This document shows positions 38,094-47,961 of a stretch of DNA of 64,000 nt, piece after piece. Source of the stretch: Aphrophora alni (taxonomy: Eukaryota; Arthropoda; Insecta; Hemiptera; Aphrophoridae). Positions within the stretch are counted from its first letter, which is position 1. Every line of letters starts with the position of its first letter. The DNA lies in contig OY740768.1 of assembly GCA_963513935.1 (NCBI GenBank), positions 19,963,177 through 20,027,176 on the forward strand. Reading direction: 5' to 3'. Both the position numbers and the translations under genes were made by a program. The notes under the pieces were generated by a model. That model saw only the letters and a list, made by a program, of their open reading frames with translations, had not been told where the DNA came from and did not search any database.

Positions 38094-40337
38094 TTAGTCA
38101 CCAAAAAGGCGTTTTCCAAGTTCCATAAACCTATGGTTTCGACATACAGTAAGAGCATCATGTTTTTTCAATAACTGTGTGACAGAATTATTCGCATCAA
38201 CAATGTGACATAAGAAATCTTCATATGCTGATTTTGTATTAGGTGGAAGCGTACCAATTTTTACCTTATGAAGAGCATCCACTATACCTTCAACCCATCC
38301 GCTTTCAATAGCAAATTCTGATATCCATGGTATTAAAGCAAGTACTGCACTCATTGTTTGCATACCCAGGAACCATAATTCCATCAATTCAATCCAATAT
38401 TTCTTATATGTTATTGATACAACAAGAAGTGACCCATCATTAGATTCATCAATATTGTACGCATCCCACAGGAAACGAATTGTTGCCTGTATATAGCGAC
38501 AGATTGAAAAGTCATTTTTCTTCACGCGTTGTGCTTGCTGCTTAAGAAGGAGAAGTCCCAGAATAGATAAGTTTCCATGAAGAACCAAATTTTCTGGAAT
38601 ATTTTTTAATTCTGGTAGGTTATTAAAAATAAACTTAAGTAATGCAGCAAATAAAGGGCTTTCTTCTGCCATTTTTGGCTCCAAAACTGTTATATTCATA
38701 AAAATATTGCAAATGCTATTCATTGCTGCACGAGAATCCTTCATTTCTTCTAAAAGTTTAGCAGGTAATTCGGGTTCTGGTCCTGTTTTAACTTTTAAAC
38801 GTTCAGATCTAGGGACAGGTGGCTTCTTATAATGAACGATTGACCAATGAAATGCTAGACATTCATGTAAAATTTCTTCTTCCTTTACTTCAAGCAAAAT
38901 TTGTCGAGACTTTTCTTCAACTGCCAAATGGCATAATGCAGGTAACAATAATCGTAGAATATTTATATGACTTAATGGGTCTGAATCAGATTCTACTTCA
39001 GCAGCAGCTGGTGATTTTGATTCCTTTCTTACTTTTTCTGTAAGATATCTCAATCTATACGCATAAAAAGTTTCATTTGCAATTGTTAATATAAAAGGTA
39101 ATAACTGGTAAATAGCTGTTCTCATAGCTGATGTTTCTTGTGCTAACCATGCAGATAAAACTCTAACCATTGCACAAACAAATATTTTTTCTTTTGTGTT
39201 TAAACTATTATTATCCTTTGCAAATGATTTGGATACTAGTTGTAAAACAAGAATTATTTGTGCAAACGCTCCTTTAAGGCCTGTATAAACTTGTTGTTTT
39301 TCCTTTTGTTCTAAATCAATGTTTTCAGATGCAATGTATGAAATAGCAAGTTCTAGAAGAATGAAGCACGATGTTACAAGTTCGGCTTCACCCATAACTT
39401 TTTTAAGACTTCCAGCTGCACCTTCTAACTGCATACGTACTTCAATTGAACATAACTGAACTAAAAGTAAGAAAAACAGTTTGGGGTTTTCGTCATCAGT
39501 AAGGGTCCATTCAATTCCTAATATCTCTACTGATACTGAAGCTAGTTTTAAAGCAACATCGCGTTGTTTTTTTACAAGTTTACTTTTTAATATGTCATTC
39601 AAAGCCTTAAGTAAACTGTTTGGCCAATCTTCTTCGCTCGCAGTTGAAGCTACATTTTCTTTTGGGCAGCTTAATAACAGTGCTAATAGTATGCCACACA
39701 ATTCAAATTTTCTTTCACTATGGTCGGTTTCAAAATCACAACTAATTTTGTTTATTAAAGAATGAAAAGATTTAATGTTGTCTTTCCAAGCAGTTGGACC
39801 AAACTTTGTAACCAGAGTCACCAAAACATTGAGAGCCTCATCTGTTTGAAAACTTTGTTGAGAATAAATTTCAGACATCTTAGAAACTCCTCCAATGTCT
39901 AGTAAAGCTTTTTGACCTGCTCCATAAGATGCAATATATTGAAGACATTGATAAGCTTCATTTATTATGATCAAATTATCGTCAAAATCATCTTCATCAC
40001 ATTGTTGAACTATTTCTATGAATACTGGAATATTTTGTAACATTTCTGGATGTGTAGCTAATTCTTCCTCGGAACAGAAACTTGATAATACTGATAAAGC
40101 TACCGATTTATAAACCAACGGAGGGCAATCAACTGGTACATCTGATGTAAGTAATAAACGTTTCAAAAATTTGAAGCCAATTGCTTCAAATAATAATTTT
40201 TTGCTTGGTGCATTCAAAGAATCGCCTTTAGTAAGTTTAGTTACCATAAACAATGCTGCAAATTTCTCTGTATCACTAGATGCTATTTTTAAAATGGCAA
40301 CACATTTCATTACAGAATCTGGTACTTGATCACCCAT
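38094..40337 (-). CDS. Ncdn: neurochondrin, complete intronless gene
   Basis: A single 747-codon frame begins MGDQVPDSVMKCVAILKIAS. Its N-terminal part carries the neurochondrin pattern: DTEKFAALFMVTKLTK, then FEAIGFKFLKRLL, FCSEEELATHPEMLQNIPVF and YQCLQYIASYGAGQKALLDI. The rest is a chain of hydrophobic helices, as expected of an ARM/HEAT-like fold. The length is close to vertebrate neurochondrin (about 729 aa). Neurochondrin is a conserved cytosolic protein linked to neurite outgrowth and signalling; no enzyme motif is present. The start has A at -3 and G at +4, and no in-frame extension is needed. The frame has no stops, so it is not a decayed retrocopy, although an ancient retroposition could explain the absence of introns. 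The gene lies within NANP intron 1 on the same strand. Confidence 0.95.
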   Translation of the reverse strand: MGDQVPDSVMKCVAILKIASSDTEKFAALFMVTKLTKGDSLNAPSKKLLFEAIGFKFLKRLLLTSDVPVDCPPLVYKSVALSVLSSFCSEEELATHPEMLQNIPVFIEIVQQCDEDDFDDNLIIINEAYQCLQYIASYGAGQKALLDIGGVSKMSEIYSQQSFQTDEALNVLVTLVTKFGPTAWKDNIKSFHSLINKISCDFETDHSERKFELCGILLALLLSCPKENVASTASEEDWPNSLLKALNDILKSKLVKKQRDVALKLASVSVEILGIEWTLTDDENPKLFFLLLVQLCSIEVRMQLEGAAGSLKKVMGEAELVTSCFILLELAISYIASENIDLEQKEKQQVYTGLKGAFAQIILVLQLVSKSFAKDNNSLNTKEKIFVCAMVRVLSAWLAQETSAMRTAIYQLLPFILTIANETFYAYRLRYLTEKVRKESKSPAAAEVESDSDPLSHINILRLLLPALCHLAVEEKSRQILLEVKEEEILHECLAFHWSIVHYKKPPVPRSERLKVKTGPEPELPAKLLEEMKDSRAAMNSICNIFMNITVLEPKMAEESPLFAALLKFIFNNLPELKNIPENLVLHGNLSILGLLLLKQQAQRVKKNDFSICRYIQATIRFLWDAYNIDESNDGSLLVVSITYKKYWIELMELWFLGMQTMSAVLALIPWISEFAIESGWVEGIVDALHKVKIGTLPPNTKSAYEDFLCHIVDANNSVTQLLKKHDALTVCRNHRFMELGKRLFGD

Positions 40338-40756
40338 TTTAAATGAACAAAAAAATCAAAAAAGAAGTTCCAAAAAATGCTAGGCAGTCAAAAGCAAGAG
40401 ACCAAAAATAAGTATCTTACAATTATTAACTAAAATAAATTAAAAATATAATTATCACTTTGGCACAATCACAAAGACTTCACACATAGGCTCTTATTTA
40501 ACACATGCACAATTTGGATATATCACTAATAAATCGGGTATAAACAAACTATAACCTAAACTCTGCAAACAGTACACGATACTGCCATGCACACAGAATG
40601 AAGAAACTCCCGAGTCACAAATGCATTTATCTGAAACACAGCCAATAATCTATTTCAGTCTCACTCTAGGACTTACACGAGCTACAAACTAAAGTCTAAA
40701 TTGGGAATTGTCTAGGGTTTCCTTTCCTTTAACTTCAAAGTTAGGTTAACATGTTC

Positions 40757-40764
40757 TATTTATA
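40757..40764 (-). promoter_or_regulatory. possible TATA box for neurochondrin
   Basis: TATAAATA on the minus strand lies about 420 nt before the neurochondrin start codon and inside NANP intron 1. No clear initiator was seen 25-35 nt downstream, and such octamers occur by chance in A+T-rich DNA. Confidence 0.2.
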
Positions 40765-40917
40765 ATTTGTTCCCGTTGAACATCCCCCAACCTAAACTGT
40801 TCTTAAACCGACCCAACCTAATTTGACAGATTATGCACAAGCTTGAATTATATGATTGTAAATTATTTATTCAGAATCATGGGACAATTAATAATTTATT
40901 TAAAAATAATGCAATAC

Positions 40918-41025
40918 CTTGTCGCAAGCTTTCTTGTCTCCTTGTTTTGTAAAAATTAGAGTATTATCCAAATCAAAAAATATAGTCGTCACACCTGATC
41001 CTTGTATTCTGCTGGCAGTAGCCAT
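40918..41025 (-). CDS. NANP: N-acylneuraminate-9-phosphatase, exon 1
   Basis: The exon encodes MATASRIQGSGVTTIFFDLD and then NTLIF...KKACDK. DLDNT (D18, D20) is HAD motif I with the nucleophile. The ATG at 41025 is preferred over the upstream in-frame ATG at 41088 because it has G at -3 and G at +4 and gives the usual short N-terminus. Exons at 40918-41025, 30141-30312, 22948-23183 and 20063-20320 join without a frame break to 257 aa, near the usual length of about 250. All four HAD motifs are present. The family removes phosphate from N-acylneuraminate 9-phosphate in sialic acid synthesis; in insects the true substrate is less certain. The gene is divergent from mRpL11 and contains neurochondrin in its first intron. 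Confidence 0.95.
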
Positions 41026-41800
41026 GTCGACAAAAGAAGGAAAACTGTAATAACTATAGTCATGGCAAAGACTATTTATTGAAACCATAGATTAAACATC
41101 CTTGCAACGTAGCAGGTATATTCATGTCAATCATAGATCGCCTCGTTTGAGTTACAGAGAAAACATAATATTAACCGATTATCATGAGACATGAAGTACA
41201 TAAGTAATAATATATACTTGTCAAATAAATCTGTACTTTTTGTAGTATGTATCATTGGCTTAAATCCTTTAAATCTCCTCTTTTCCTAAATAATGTTTGA
41301 TATTGAAAGCGTGAATGTAATTTTGTAGTATTAGAGCCCAATGTACCTATATGTATTATTATAAAATAATAATAATTATTATAACCTATACATAATATAT
41401 AAAATATTAATGGGAAATGTAGCCAGTCGTTTAGGCTGTAAAGATGATACATCAGACATGTAGTGGTTTACTGGTTTCTAAGAAATATACGCACCTACGC
41501 AGGCAAGTTCTGAAGAGTTTCAAGTTTTTTCTTTCTTTTTTTTTTCAAAAAATATTTTAGAATCTAAATAATAAAATATTCTAAAAACAAAAAAGTTTTG
41601 CAGCTGGACATCATTTTGTTTAGAGTATACAGTAGTAGGAACACAGATGATATTGGTTAATATAAATCTTTTAATTTGAATAAAATAGAGAATATTCCAC
41701 AATATTCTTATCCCGATATTGCACACTATGGCCGAGTTTTGAATTTGATGATTGTTATAGTAGATTGATAAAAGGGTATTATTAAGAAACGAAGTAAATA
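41026..41800. promoter_or_regulatory. divergent promoter region between NANP and mRpL11
   Basis: These 775 bp separate the two start codons of oppositely oriented genes. They must contain both transcription starts and 5' untranslated regions unless untranslated exons lie elsewhere. No convincing TATA box or initiator pair was identified. The open frames in it are short and featureless. Confidence 0.5.
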
Positions 41801-41935
41801 ATGGCAAAAGCAGGAGGGAAAATGAGAAATTTAAAAAAAGTGATAGACAAAATAGAACACGGTAATAAAATTAGAACAGACATACCTGCAGGCATGGCAG
41901 CAGCTGGCCCTCCATTAGGTTCAATGTTAGGACAA
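41801..41935 (+). CDS. mRpL11: mitochondrial ribosomal protein L11, exon 1
   Basis: The exon encodes MAKAGGKMRNLKKVIDKIEH and then IRTDIPAGMAAAGPPLGSMLGQ, ending at donor GTAAGTG in phase 0. PAGMAAAGPPLGSMLGQ is the uL11 N-terminal signature. Together with 49194-49383 and 60513-60778 it gives a 196-aa protein, close to mammalian MRPL11 (192 aa). The product is part of the large mitochondrial ribosomal subunit, at the GTPase-associated centre on the 16S-type rRNA. The start has A at -3 and G at +4. The first introns of mRpL11 and NANP begin close to the shared promoter region. Confidence 0.96.
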
Positions 41936-42526
41936 GTAAGTGTTTATTAAATATTATAGACCTTGTTAGAAATATGTCTTTGCAATTTATATATTGCGTA
42001 AAGTACAAAAACATGTCGTTTGCCGATTTTTTTCCTAGGTAATTGTGCATTGTAAATCGCATAGCGATTTAGTAGTGAAATTTAATAAAATTGTGTTGTA
42101 CATACATCATTTTAGAAACAATTGTATATTCTTTAGCTGCTAGGACCCTTTTGAAGTATCTAAATCTATTATTTCTATCTAAAATAAACAATTTGAAAGT
42201 ACAAAATCATGAGGTTAAGAGATCTGCCGATAAATATGTATTGATGGTGTCCAAGCGATTTTAGTGCTAAATATCGGCAATTCGTCTTTCAAATAGCGTT
42301 TTTTCCATCATTTCGATACTTCTTTCCAATGCATTTCACTTTTTATCTTTCACCATTAATTATTTCTGTCCGATAACAGCGATTTAAATAATGAAATTAT
42401 AGCATTTTAGGTTATTTCGAAAATCTATGTCAAAAACAATGTTTTTGTGTTTTTCTTCATCAAAAAACTAGTTGGTAATTGGGTAATTGTTTATTTTAAG
42501 GTGGCGCTTTATTTTCCGGATTTTGT

Positions 42527-43172
42527 TTTATCGTCTACTACATACGTAACTTCTTAAGAATAAAAATAATGTTTTCCTTGCGCAGATCACTATTTTTCAC
42601 TGAAAAATCACAATCTACAAACTATCAATCAACAGGTTTATAGGTTTACACATAATGGCAAGATATAATAGCGCTGAAAATAGCGTATGGTTTGACGCAT
42701 GTGCATTACACAATGACTACGCTAGATCGCTATTCCATATTACAACAGGTTTGTCCAGATGCCTTTCTTGCGTTTATTGAAGTAAATAATTTGTTACTTT
42801 GCGATAAAATGATATATTGATAGGTTTGGCCAGGTAACTATATATACACACCTGGCCAAACCTTTCGTACATTTATTGAAGTTAATGACATTAATATGAA
42901 AATATTGACAGTATATCACGTGATCTATGATCTCAGATATAAACATTGATATATATATAGCCACCTGCCCAAACCTGTTATGACATGTAAATTGTGATCT
43001 AGTGTAGTCATTGTGAATGCCCATGCGTCAAACCAAAAGCTATTGTCATTGCTATTATGTGTATCCTATAAACCTGTTGATTGTAAATTGTAATTTTTCA
43101 GTGAAAAAAATTCCCTCCACAATGAAAACATTATTTATTCTTAAGAAGTAAGATATGTAGTAGATGATAAAA
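42527..43172. mobile_element. fold-back element with arms of more than 200 bp
   Basis: The left arm (about 42527-42760) and right arm (about 42958-43172) are inverted copies: CTACTACATA, ACTTCTTAAGAATAAA, TTTTTCACTGAAAAAT, CAACAGGTTTATAGG, GGTTTGACGCATG, CACAATGACTAC, CAGGTTTG. The centre holds a perfect 14-bp palindrome AGGTTTGGCCAGGT (42822-42835 / 42850-42863). No coding frame. A further scrap of the centre may lie near 44561. Confidence 0.8.
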
Positions 43173-43380
43173 AAAAAAAAAATCAGTTACCTATGTGTAA
43201 ACAAGTACCGTTCTGTTTTAAGAACTGTTAAACCAAGTATGGGTACTTTTTTTTACCCTACATGGCCTAGTCTAGGTTTCAGAGTAGAATCCTAGTCGTC
43301 ATGAGTCTTAAATCATAGAAGTGTAGTAATATTAACCTATTGTACTTCATTCAGTGTGCATGCATCCCATAAGTGATTTA

Positions 43381-44065
43381 GGTAATTCTGAGCAATTACG
43401 TGGTCAACCCCAAACTTTTTCATATTTTACTACGGTCATAAGGATGTTCTCAGAAAGCAAGAAACATATAATTCAAGGCCCGCAAGGCCATCGTACAGGT
43501 TGCCGAGCGATAAGAAGGTTCAAAGTCCACGCGATAACAGTGGCTTGCGGGAGACGCGGGGAAGGCCAGTTGTGACAGTACTTGGCGGACCTATGACTGT
43601 TTACAGTTTGAAGGCTTTACACATCTCACCGTCAACCACACGTACAATTGTTGACCAGACACGGGAGCACACACTCAACATATTGAACGTTTGTGGAGAG
43701 AAGTGCGGGTAAACGTTCCGAGGTTCGGCAACACAAAACACCATTTTATTGGCCACCTTGCTGAGTTCATGTTCAAACGGAAACATAAGGATTACAAACA
43801 AAGACTACACCATTTGTTTCGGGCTATTGGTGAAGTTTACAACGGGGAACCATCGCAATAGAACACTGATCCACAGTTGCCGCTGACTCGGATGAGGACG
43901 TTGAACCCGACGATTACTGAGGTAATTTCTATTTGTATATAGGCCTAGCATATATTAACTTTCCGGGGCCTAAATTATGTTTTTTTAGTTTCACATACAT
44001 CTCTACATTATCGTAGTAAAATATGAAAAAGTTTAGGGTTGACCAAGTAATTGCTCGGAATTACC
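43381..44065 (+). mobile_element. Merlin-type DNA transposon, defective
   Basis: The terminal inverted repeats are 54 bp (43381-43434 and 44012-44065) and begin GGTAATTC. They are flanked by a perfect 8-bp direct repeat GTGATTTA (43373-43380 and 44066-44073). An 8-bp target duplication and ends starting GG are known marks of the Merlin (IS1016-like) superfamily. Inside is the C-terminal part of an ISXO2-like transposase (43595-43861). The 685-bp length means the N-terminal half is lost. Confidence 0.85.
43595..43861 (+). pseudogene. ISXO2-like (Merlin) transposase C-terminal fragment
   Basis: The frame reads DCLQFEGFTHLTVNHTYNC, an in-frame stop, then PDTGAHTQHIERLWREVRVN and on to PRFGNTKHHFIGHLAEFMFK before the final stop. 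GAHT-x-x-IE-x-x-W with a following HLAEF-x-F-K/R is the signature of DDE_Tnp_IS1595/ISXO2-like domains; the glutamate of IERLW is the expected catalytic residue. Because of the internal stop and missing N-terminus it is dead. Confidence 0.85.
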
Positions 44066-45244
44066 GTGATTTAAATTTGGCTATTAGATTTAAAATGTTA
44101 AAAATTGCTCAATTTTGATGATTGTTTAGTAAATAATGAATAGTGAAAGATAAAAAGTCACTTGCATTAGAAAGGAGTATTGAATTGATGGGAAAAACGC
44201 TATTGCTTTTGAATACTAATTGCTGAGATTTTACACTAAAATTGCTTGGACAACATCAATACATATTTATCGATCTGTCTATTTTTGTTGTTATGGCGGT
44301 AAATATTGGTTGTACCTCTTCTTTGGATTTTTCTATAAAACATTGTGAACACATATAGTACCTATTTACATTGTAGTTAAAGGATCAGATCATATTATTT
44401 GTTGGAAGAAACGTTTTAAGTCCCAAAATATATTAGTTTAGTAGAAAATGAGATTTATAAAAGTACGAAATCCAGTTACATAGGTTATCAATGCCAAAGT
44501 TAATATTTATAACATGTTCATCAAGTCACTGAATGTATGATCGCTTGTTTTATTAAGTCTGGCGAGGTGACTATATATATATAATCATTAACATAGTTCA
44601 CGCATATTTTTTTTTCACCATTTCTTACATTTTCACCCTCCGTTAGGCATCCTAGCTGTGCTTATACTTCTCATACTTATTGCAACCGATTGATGTAACT
44701 TTATTATTCATTGCAGATGTTATGGTTAGGCTATGCGAAAAAAATAATGATGTGCAAATCTCTGTTAGATCGGGGAATTTGCGGAATCAAGTACGTGGAT
44801 AGTGATATGTGCTTTGCACTGTTGAGATTCTTGACAGTTTGAGTTCAGGAGCTGGCCACCTAGCTGTGTTTGGCAAACATGTAGTTATTGGCTTAATGGA
44901 CGTCTAAACCCATAACTGATACGATCGGACGGGCAATCATGTATTTGTTGGCTTAATGGGCATCTGAACCTATGACTGATGCGATCACACTGAGTTTATC
45001 ATTTTCCATGACTACATGGGTAATGAGTCTGTGGTAACCTGTATATTATGAACTGTAACGTTGTACCAGAACTCGCCTTTAAGTTAAACCCTAGAATCAT
45101 AAACTCTCTTCAGTGTAACACTAACTTTTGTCTGTCGGACTACCACAAAGTAATTTTTTTTTTTTTAATTCCAAAGTACAAATTTTTATTACAGTGAAAA
45201 GAATATTATACTTATAACTATTGTTTGTACTAAAAACCATCCAT

Positions 45245-46337
45245 TTTGTTAGTTTTTTTAAAATCCGCACATTCAATGCACTGCTTTGTCTTGTGATCAA
45301 AGACCATGTGACGCGTACATGTCTTGTAAAAAACCCGGGTCATTCTTCTCTTTTTTGATGGTCAAAAAGCACAAATTTTTATTCCCTCAGTAGTACCTGA
45401 TTAGGGCTCTTCAGGGATATCATCTTTTCCAAGAATATCAGCGATATTCTTCTTTAGGCTGCACCTTAAGATTGGTGTCTGAAGTTCCTGTTGCAGCTTA
45501 AAAGTCATTAGATTTTCTTTGCAAACATTCACCTTGTAAGTGGTTTTTGACCCTTTTCTGCCATCTTACATAGTTAAATAACATATGTGATAAGTGATGT
45601 GTTATTCATGGTATAAGAAATACACATTGGCCATCTTGTTTTTCTTGAGAGGACATCACTGACGACATCTCATTAAAATTGTCTACAGCACCTTTAGTCT
45701 CATTGTAATTTTCCACAATATCTGGTTTTCTACTGGCTGCATTTGTTCCTATTTCATGACATGTAGATATAGAAGGATTACATTCTTGTTTTGTTTTCCT
45801 TTATAATCACCATGGCTTTTATACCATCATAACAAAACATTGAAAACCCAAGCAGCTTTCTTCCTTTGACCGTTATCATCTCTGGCAGGATCTGTTGCTT
45901 GTCTTTTCTTATTGTTCCAATAATTGTCAGCTTATGGTTTGTTTGCAGGAATCGGTCAGGCCAACTGAAATAAACCAGTTGTCTGTGGTTATATTTCTTT
46001 GAGATCCATGAATTGGCTTGGTAATTTCATTTAATAAATACAAGGCTAATAGAATGTTGGTTGGATTAGTAGCTTTACCAAGGTATGGGATCGCATTGAG
46101 CATGTACTTAGTTTTAACATTGCATAGTAATGTAGTTTTCAATTCTTATTTATTGGACCTTTTAGACATATACATGCGAAAGAGGCAGCGGGCCCTAAAA
46201 GCGATCAGCTGTTCATCAACTGTCAGCCACCTTCCTTGAAAGTAGTTACGAGAGCAAGTTGAAATAAACTGGTCCCATAACTCATGCATGGGTGCAAACT
46301 TATTTTGATGACTCAGGTCTGGTAGCCTAGTTGTCAA
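45245..46337 (-). pseudogene. piggyBac transposase pseudogene
   Basis: Minus-strand pieces are in family order: RLPDLSHQNKFAPMHELWDQ, YFQGRWLTVDEQLIAFRARC with LFRMYMSKR (first catalytic aspartate in TVDEQL), LLCNVKTKYMLNAIPYLGKA, KPIHGSQRNITTDNWFISVG (third aspartate in TTDNWF), and a terminal part with KTCTRHMVFDHKTKQCIECA. The second catalytic aspartate, normally in a CD-x-x-T context, is asparagine (LCNVKT). Stops and frameshifts separate the pieces. It looks close to the Trichoplusia-type piggyBac lineage. Terminal repeats were not found. Confidence 0.88.
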
Positions 46338-46769
46338 ATTTATGACTGTTTACCAAAATGTCAAAATGGTCTTTTGACATGTAAGATATATATAATTTAA
46401 TGTTCATTATCAGTAGTTCATATCGCATATCAGTAGTTCGCGAAACATGAAACAGTGCGCATGGGAAAAAAATAGTAAAATCAACGTTTATGTGTATTTA
46501 TTAAATTGTGTATGTAGTGTCAATGTTTATATGATATTAATGTTTTAACGTCTCCGAAACGCGTCTTTATAATAAAGACATAATAAAAGTCACATGACGG
46601 ATCTATAAGGTAATATAAAATAATTTATTACTTATTATATTAGATATATATAGCGTGATCCACTAAAACTAGAGTCAAACAGCTCTTGTGAATTCAGGTG
46701 ATTGTGTTTCTGAGCTGCTGACAAAAGTAATAGTCCAATAAGAGATTTTATTTCTACTAATTCTGTTCT

Positions 46770-47172
46770 AAAGTTTGTTGAGGTTAAATTTCTTTTCTTT
46801 TATTTTTTACATCTATTTCCGTATTATTGTGGGTCAAAATTTGGTTTAGCATAATATCAGAAAAAAATACGGTAAAAGCATATTTAGGACTTTCCATATA
46901 TATGCTCCTTCATTTATTCGCCTTTGCCTTGTATAAATAATATTTCGAACTGCTGTCTGACCTCTAACCCTTTGTGTCGTTTTTGATTTCACTTAAAAGT
47001 TTGTTGTGGTTAAATTTCTTTTCTTTTATTTTTTACATCTATTTCCGTATTATTGTGGGTCAAAATTTGGTTTAGCATAATATCATCAGAAAAAAGTAAG
47101 GTAAAAGCATATTTAGGACTTTCCATATATGCTCCTTCATTTATTCGCCTTTGCCTTGTATAAATAATATTT
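46770..47172 (+). repeat. tandem duplication of a 176-bp segment
   Basis: 46770-46945 and 46996-47172 are nearly identical direct copies (AAGTTTGTTG ... CCTTGTATAAATAATATTT), separated by 50 bp. The second copy differs by few substitutions and short indels, so the duplication is fairly young. It ends right at the TTAA of the next piggyBac-type element. Confidence 0.92.
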
Positions 47173-47174
47173 AA

Positions 47175-47961
47175 CCCTTATCTGACACCATACGTCTGAC
47201 GGACTCAAAATTAAAAACCTGCATATTATTCATCACCGTTGTTTTTGTTTACCAAGCACACCTCTACCTTCCAGTTGTGGTGTATCCTTTGTGCTGTTAA
47301 ATGTTACGTCTTTGTATCTTATTCAGTGCTCTCTCTCTCTGTTGGTTTGTTTTACTTGAGTGACGTGCAGTATTCCGTCCCTGAGACGTATCGTGTCTTT
47401 TAAGTTATATTATTTTCGTCTTTACGTCCTTTGAATTGTGATGTGTTTATTGTTGATGTATGCTGTATAATTACTTTTATTTATTATTTTGTGCTCGGAA
47501 TGGAAAACTCTAATATACCTGGCCCGTAACTTGGAACACAAGCTGTGAATTTAGTGTCTGTAAATAAGGAAGGTTTTACAACATTCTTGAGGATTTGGTG
47601 TACAACGTGTTGGAAGAACCTTCAGAACCTGATCCATGCGATAGTGATAAGGATCCAGATTATCGAATTGATAGTGAACACGATTCTGAATAGGAGCAGG
47701 ACTATGACGAAAGTAATAAATCGTGTGACCAAAGTGTCGAGGGCACAGATTTTTTATATGGGAAAAATGCGTGTAATTACGATATATTTTGAAATAGTTT
47801 ATTATTTTCTTTTTATTATTACGTGACAAACATTTTAATATTCATAAAGAAATCATTAAATGATGTTTATAGTATTAATATGTATTACTTAGTATAAACT
47901 AAGTGTCTCTCAGACGTATGATGTTAGTTCAGTGATTTTCCAGCATGATGTTAGTTAAGGG
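47175..47961 (+). mobile_element. piggyBac-type non-autonomous element
   Basis: TTAA on both sides (47171-47174, 47962-47965) and ends CCCTTATCTGACACCATACG (left) and, reversed, CCCTTAACTAACATCATG (right). The motif ATACGTCTGA occurs near both ends. At about 47600-47790 an acidic stretch (EEPSEPDPCDSDKDPDY then RIDSEHDSE) resembles the N-terminal region of piggyBac transposases, so this is a deletion derivative of 787 bp. Confidence 0.82.

Larger units (their letters stand above)
30313..40917 (-). other. NANP intron 1, hosting the neurochondrin gene
   Basis: This 10.6-kb intron has donor GTATTGC at 40917 downward and acceptor CATAG at 30313. It contains the complete neurochondrin gene on the same strand (38094-40337), a probable piggyBac relic (33217-33715), a hairpin (34711-34780), a 17-bp inverted repeat (35907-36019) and a degenerate tandem triplet (36800-37090). 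No further gene was seen in 30313-38060. Confidence 0.85.
42229..44286. repeat. long outer inverted repeats, about 160 bp each, enclosing other elements
   Basis: Left arm about 42229-42385 and right arm about 44125-44286 share, in inverted order, GATAAATATGTATTGATG, GTCCAAGC, ATTTTAGTG, AATAGCG, CTTTTTATCTTTCAC and more, roughly four bases in five identical. The exact ends and a target duplication could not be fixed. Probably an old fold-back or large inverted-repeat transposon into which the elements at 42527-43172 and 43381-44065 were inserted. Confidence 0.7.

Noticed and set aside
38819..39765. Open frames on the + strand across neurochondrin (38819-39043, 39481-39765)
   Set aside because: They are antisense shadows of the neurochondrin frame and have no protein features.
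41026..41088. Upstream in-frame ATG of NANP at 41088 as the start
   Set aside because: Its context is weaker (T at -3) and it adds 21 residues not expected before the HAD motif I region; the ATG at 41025 is preferred.
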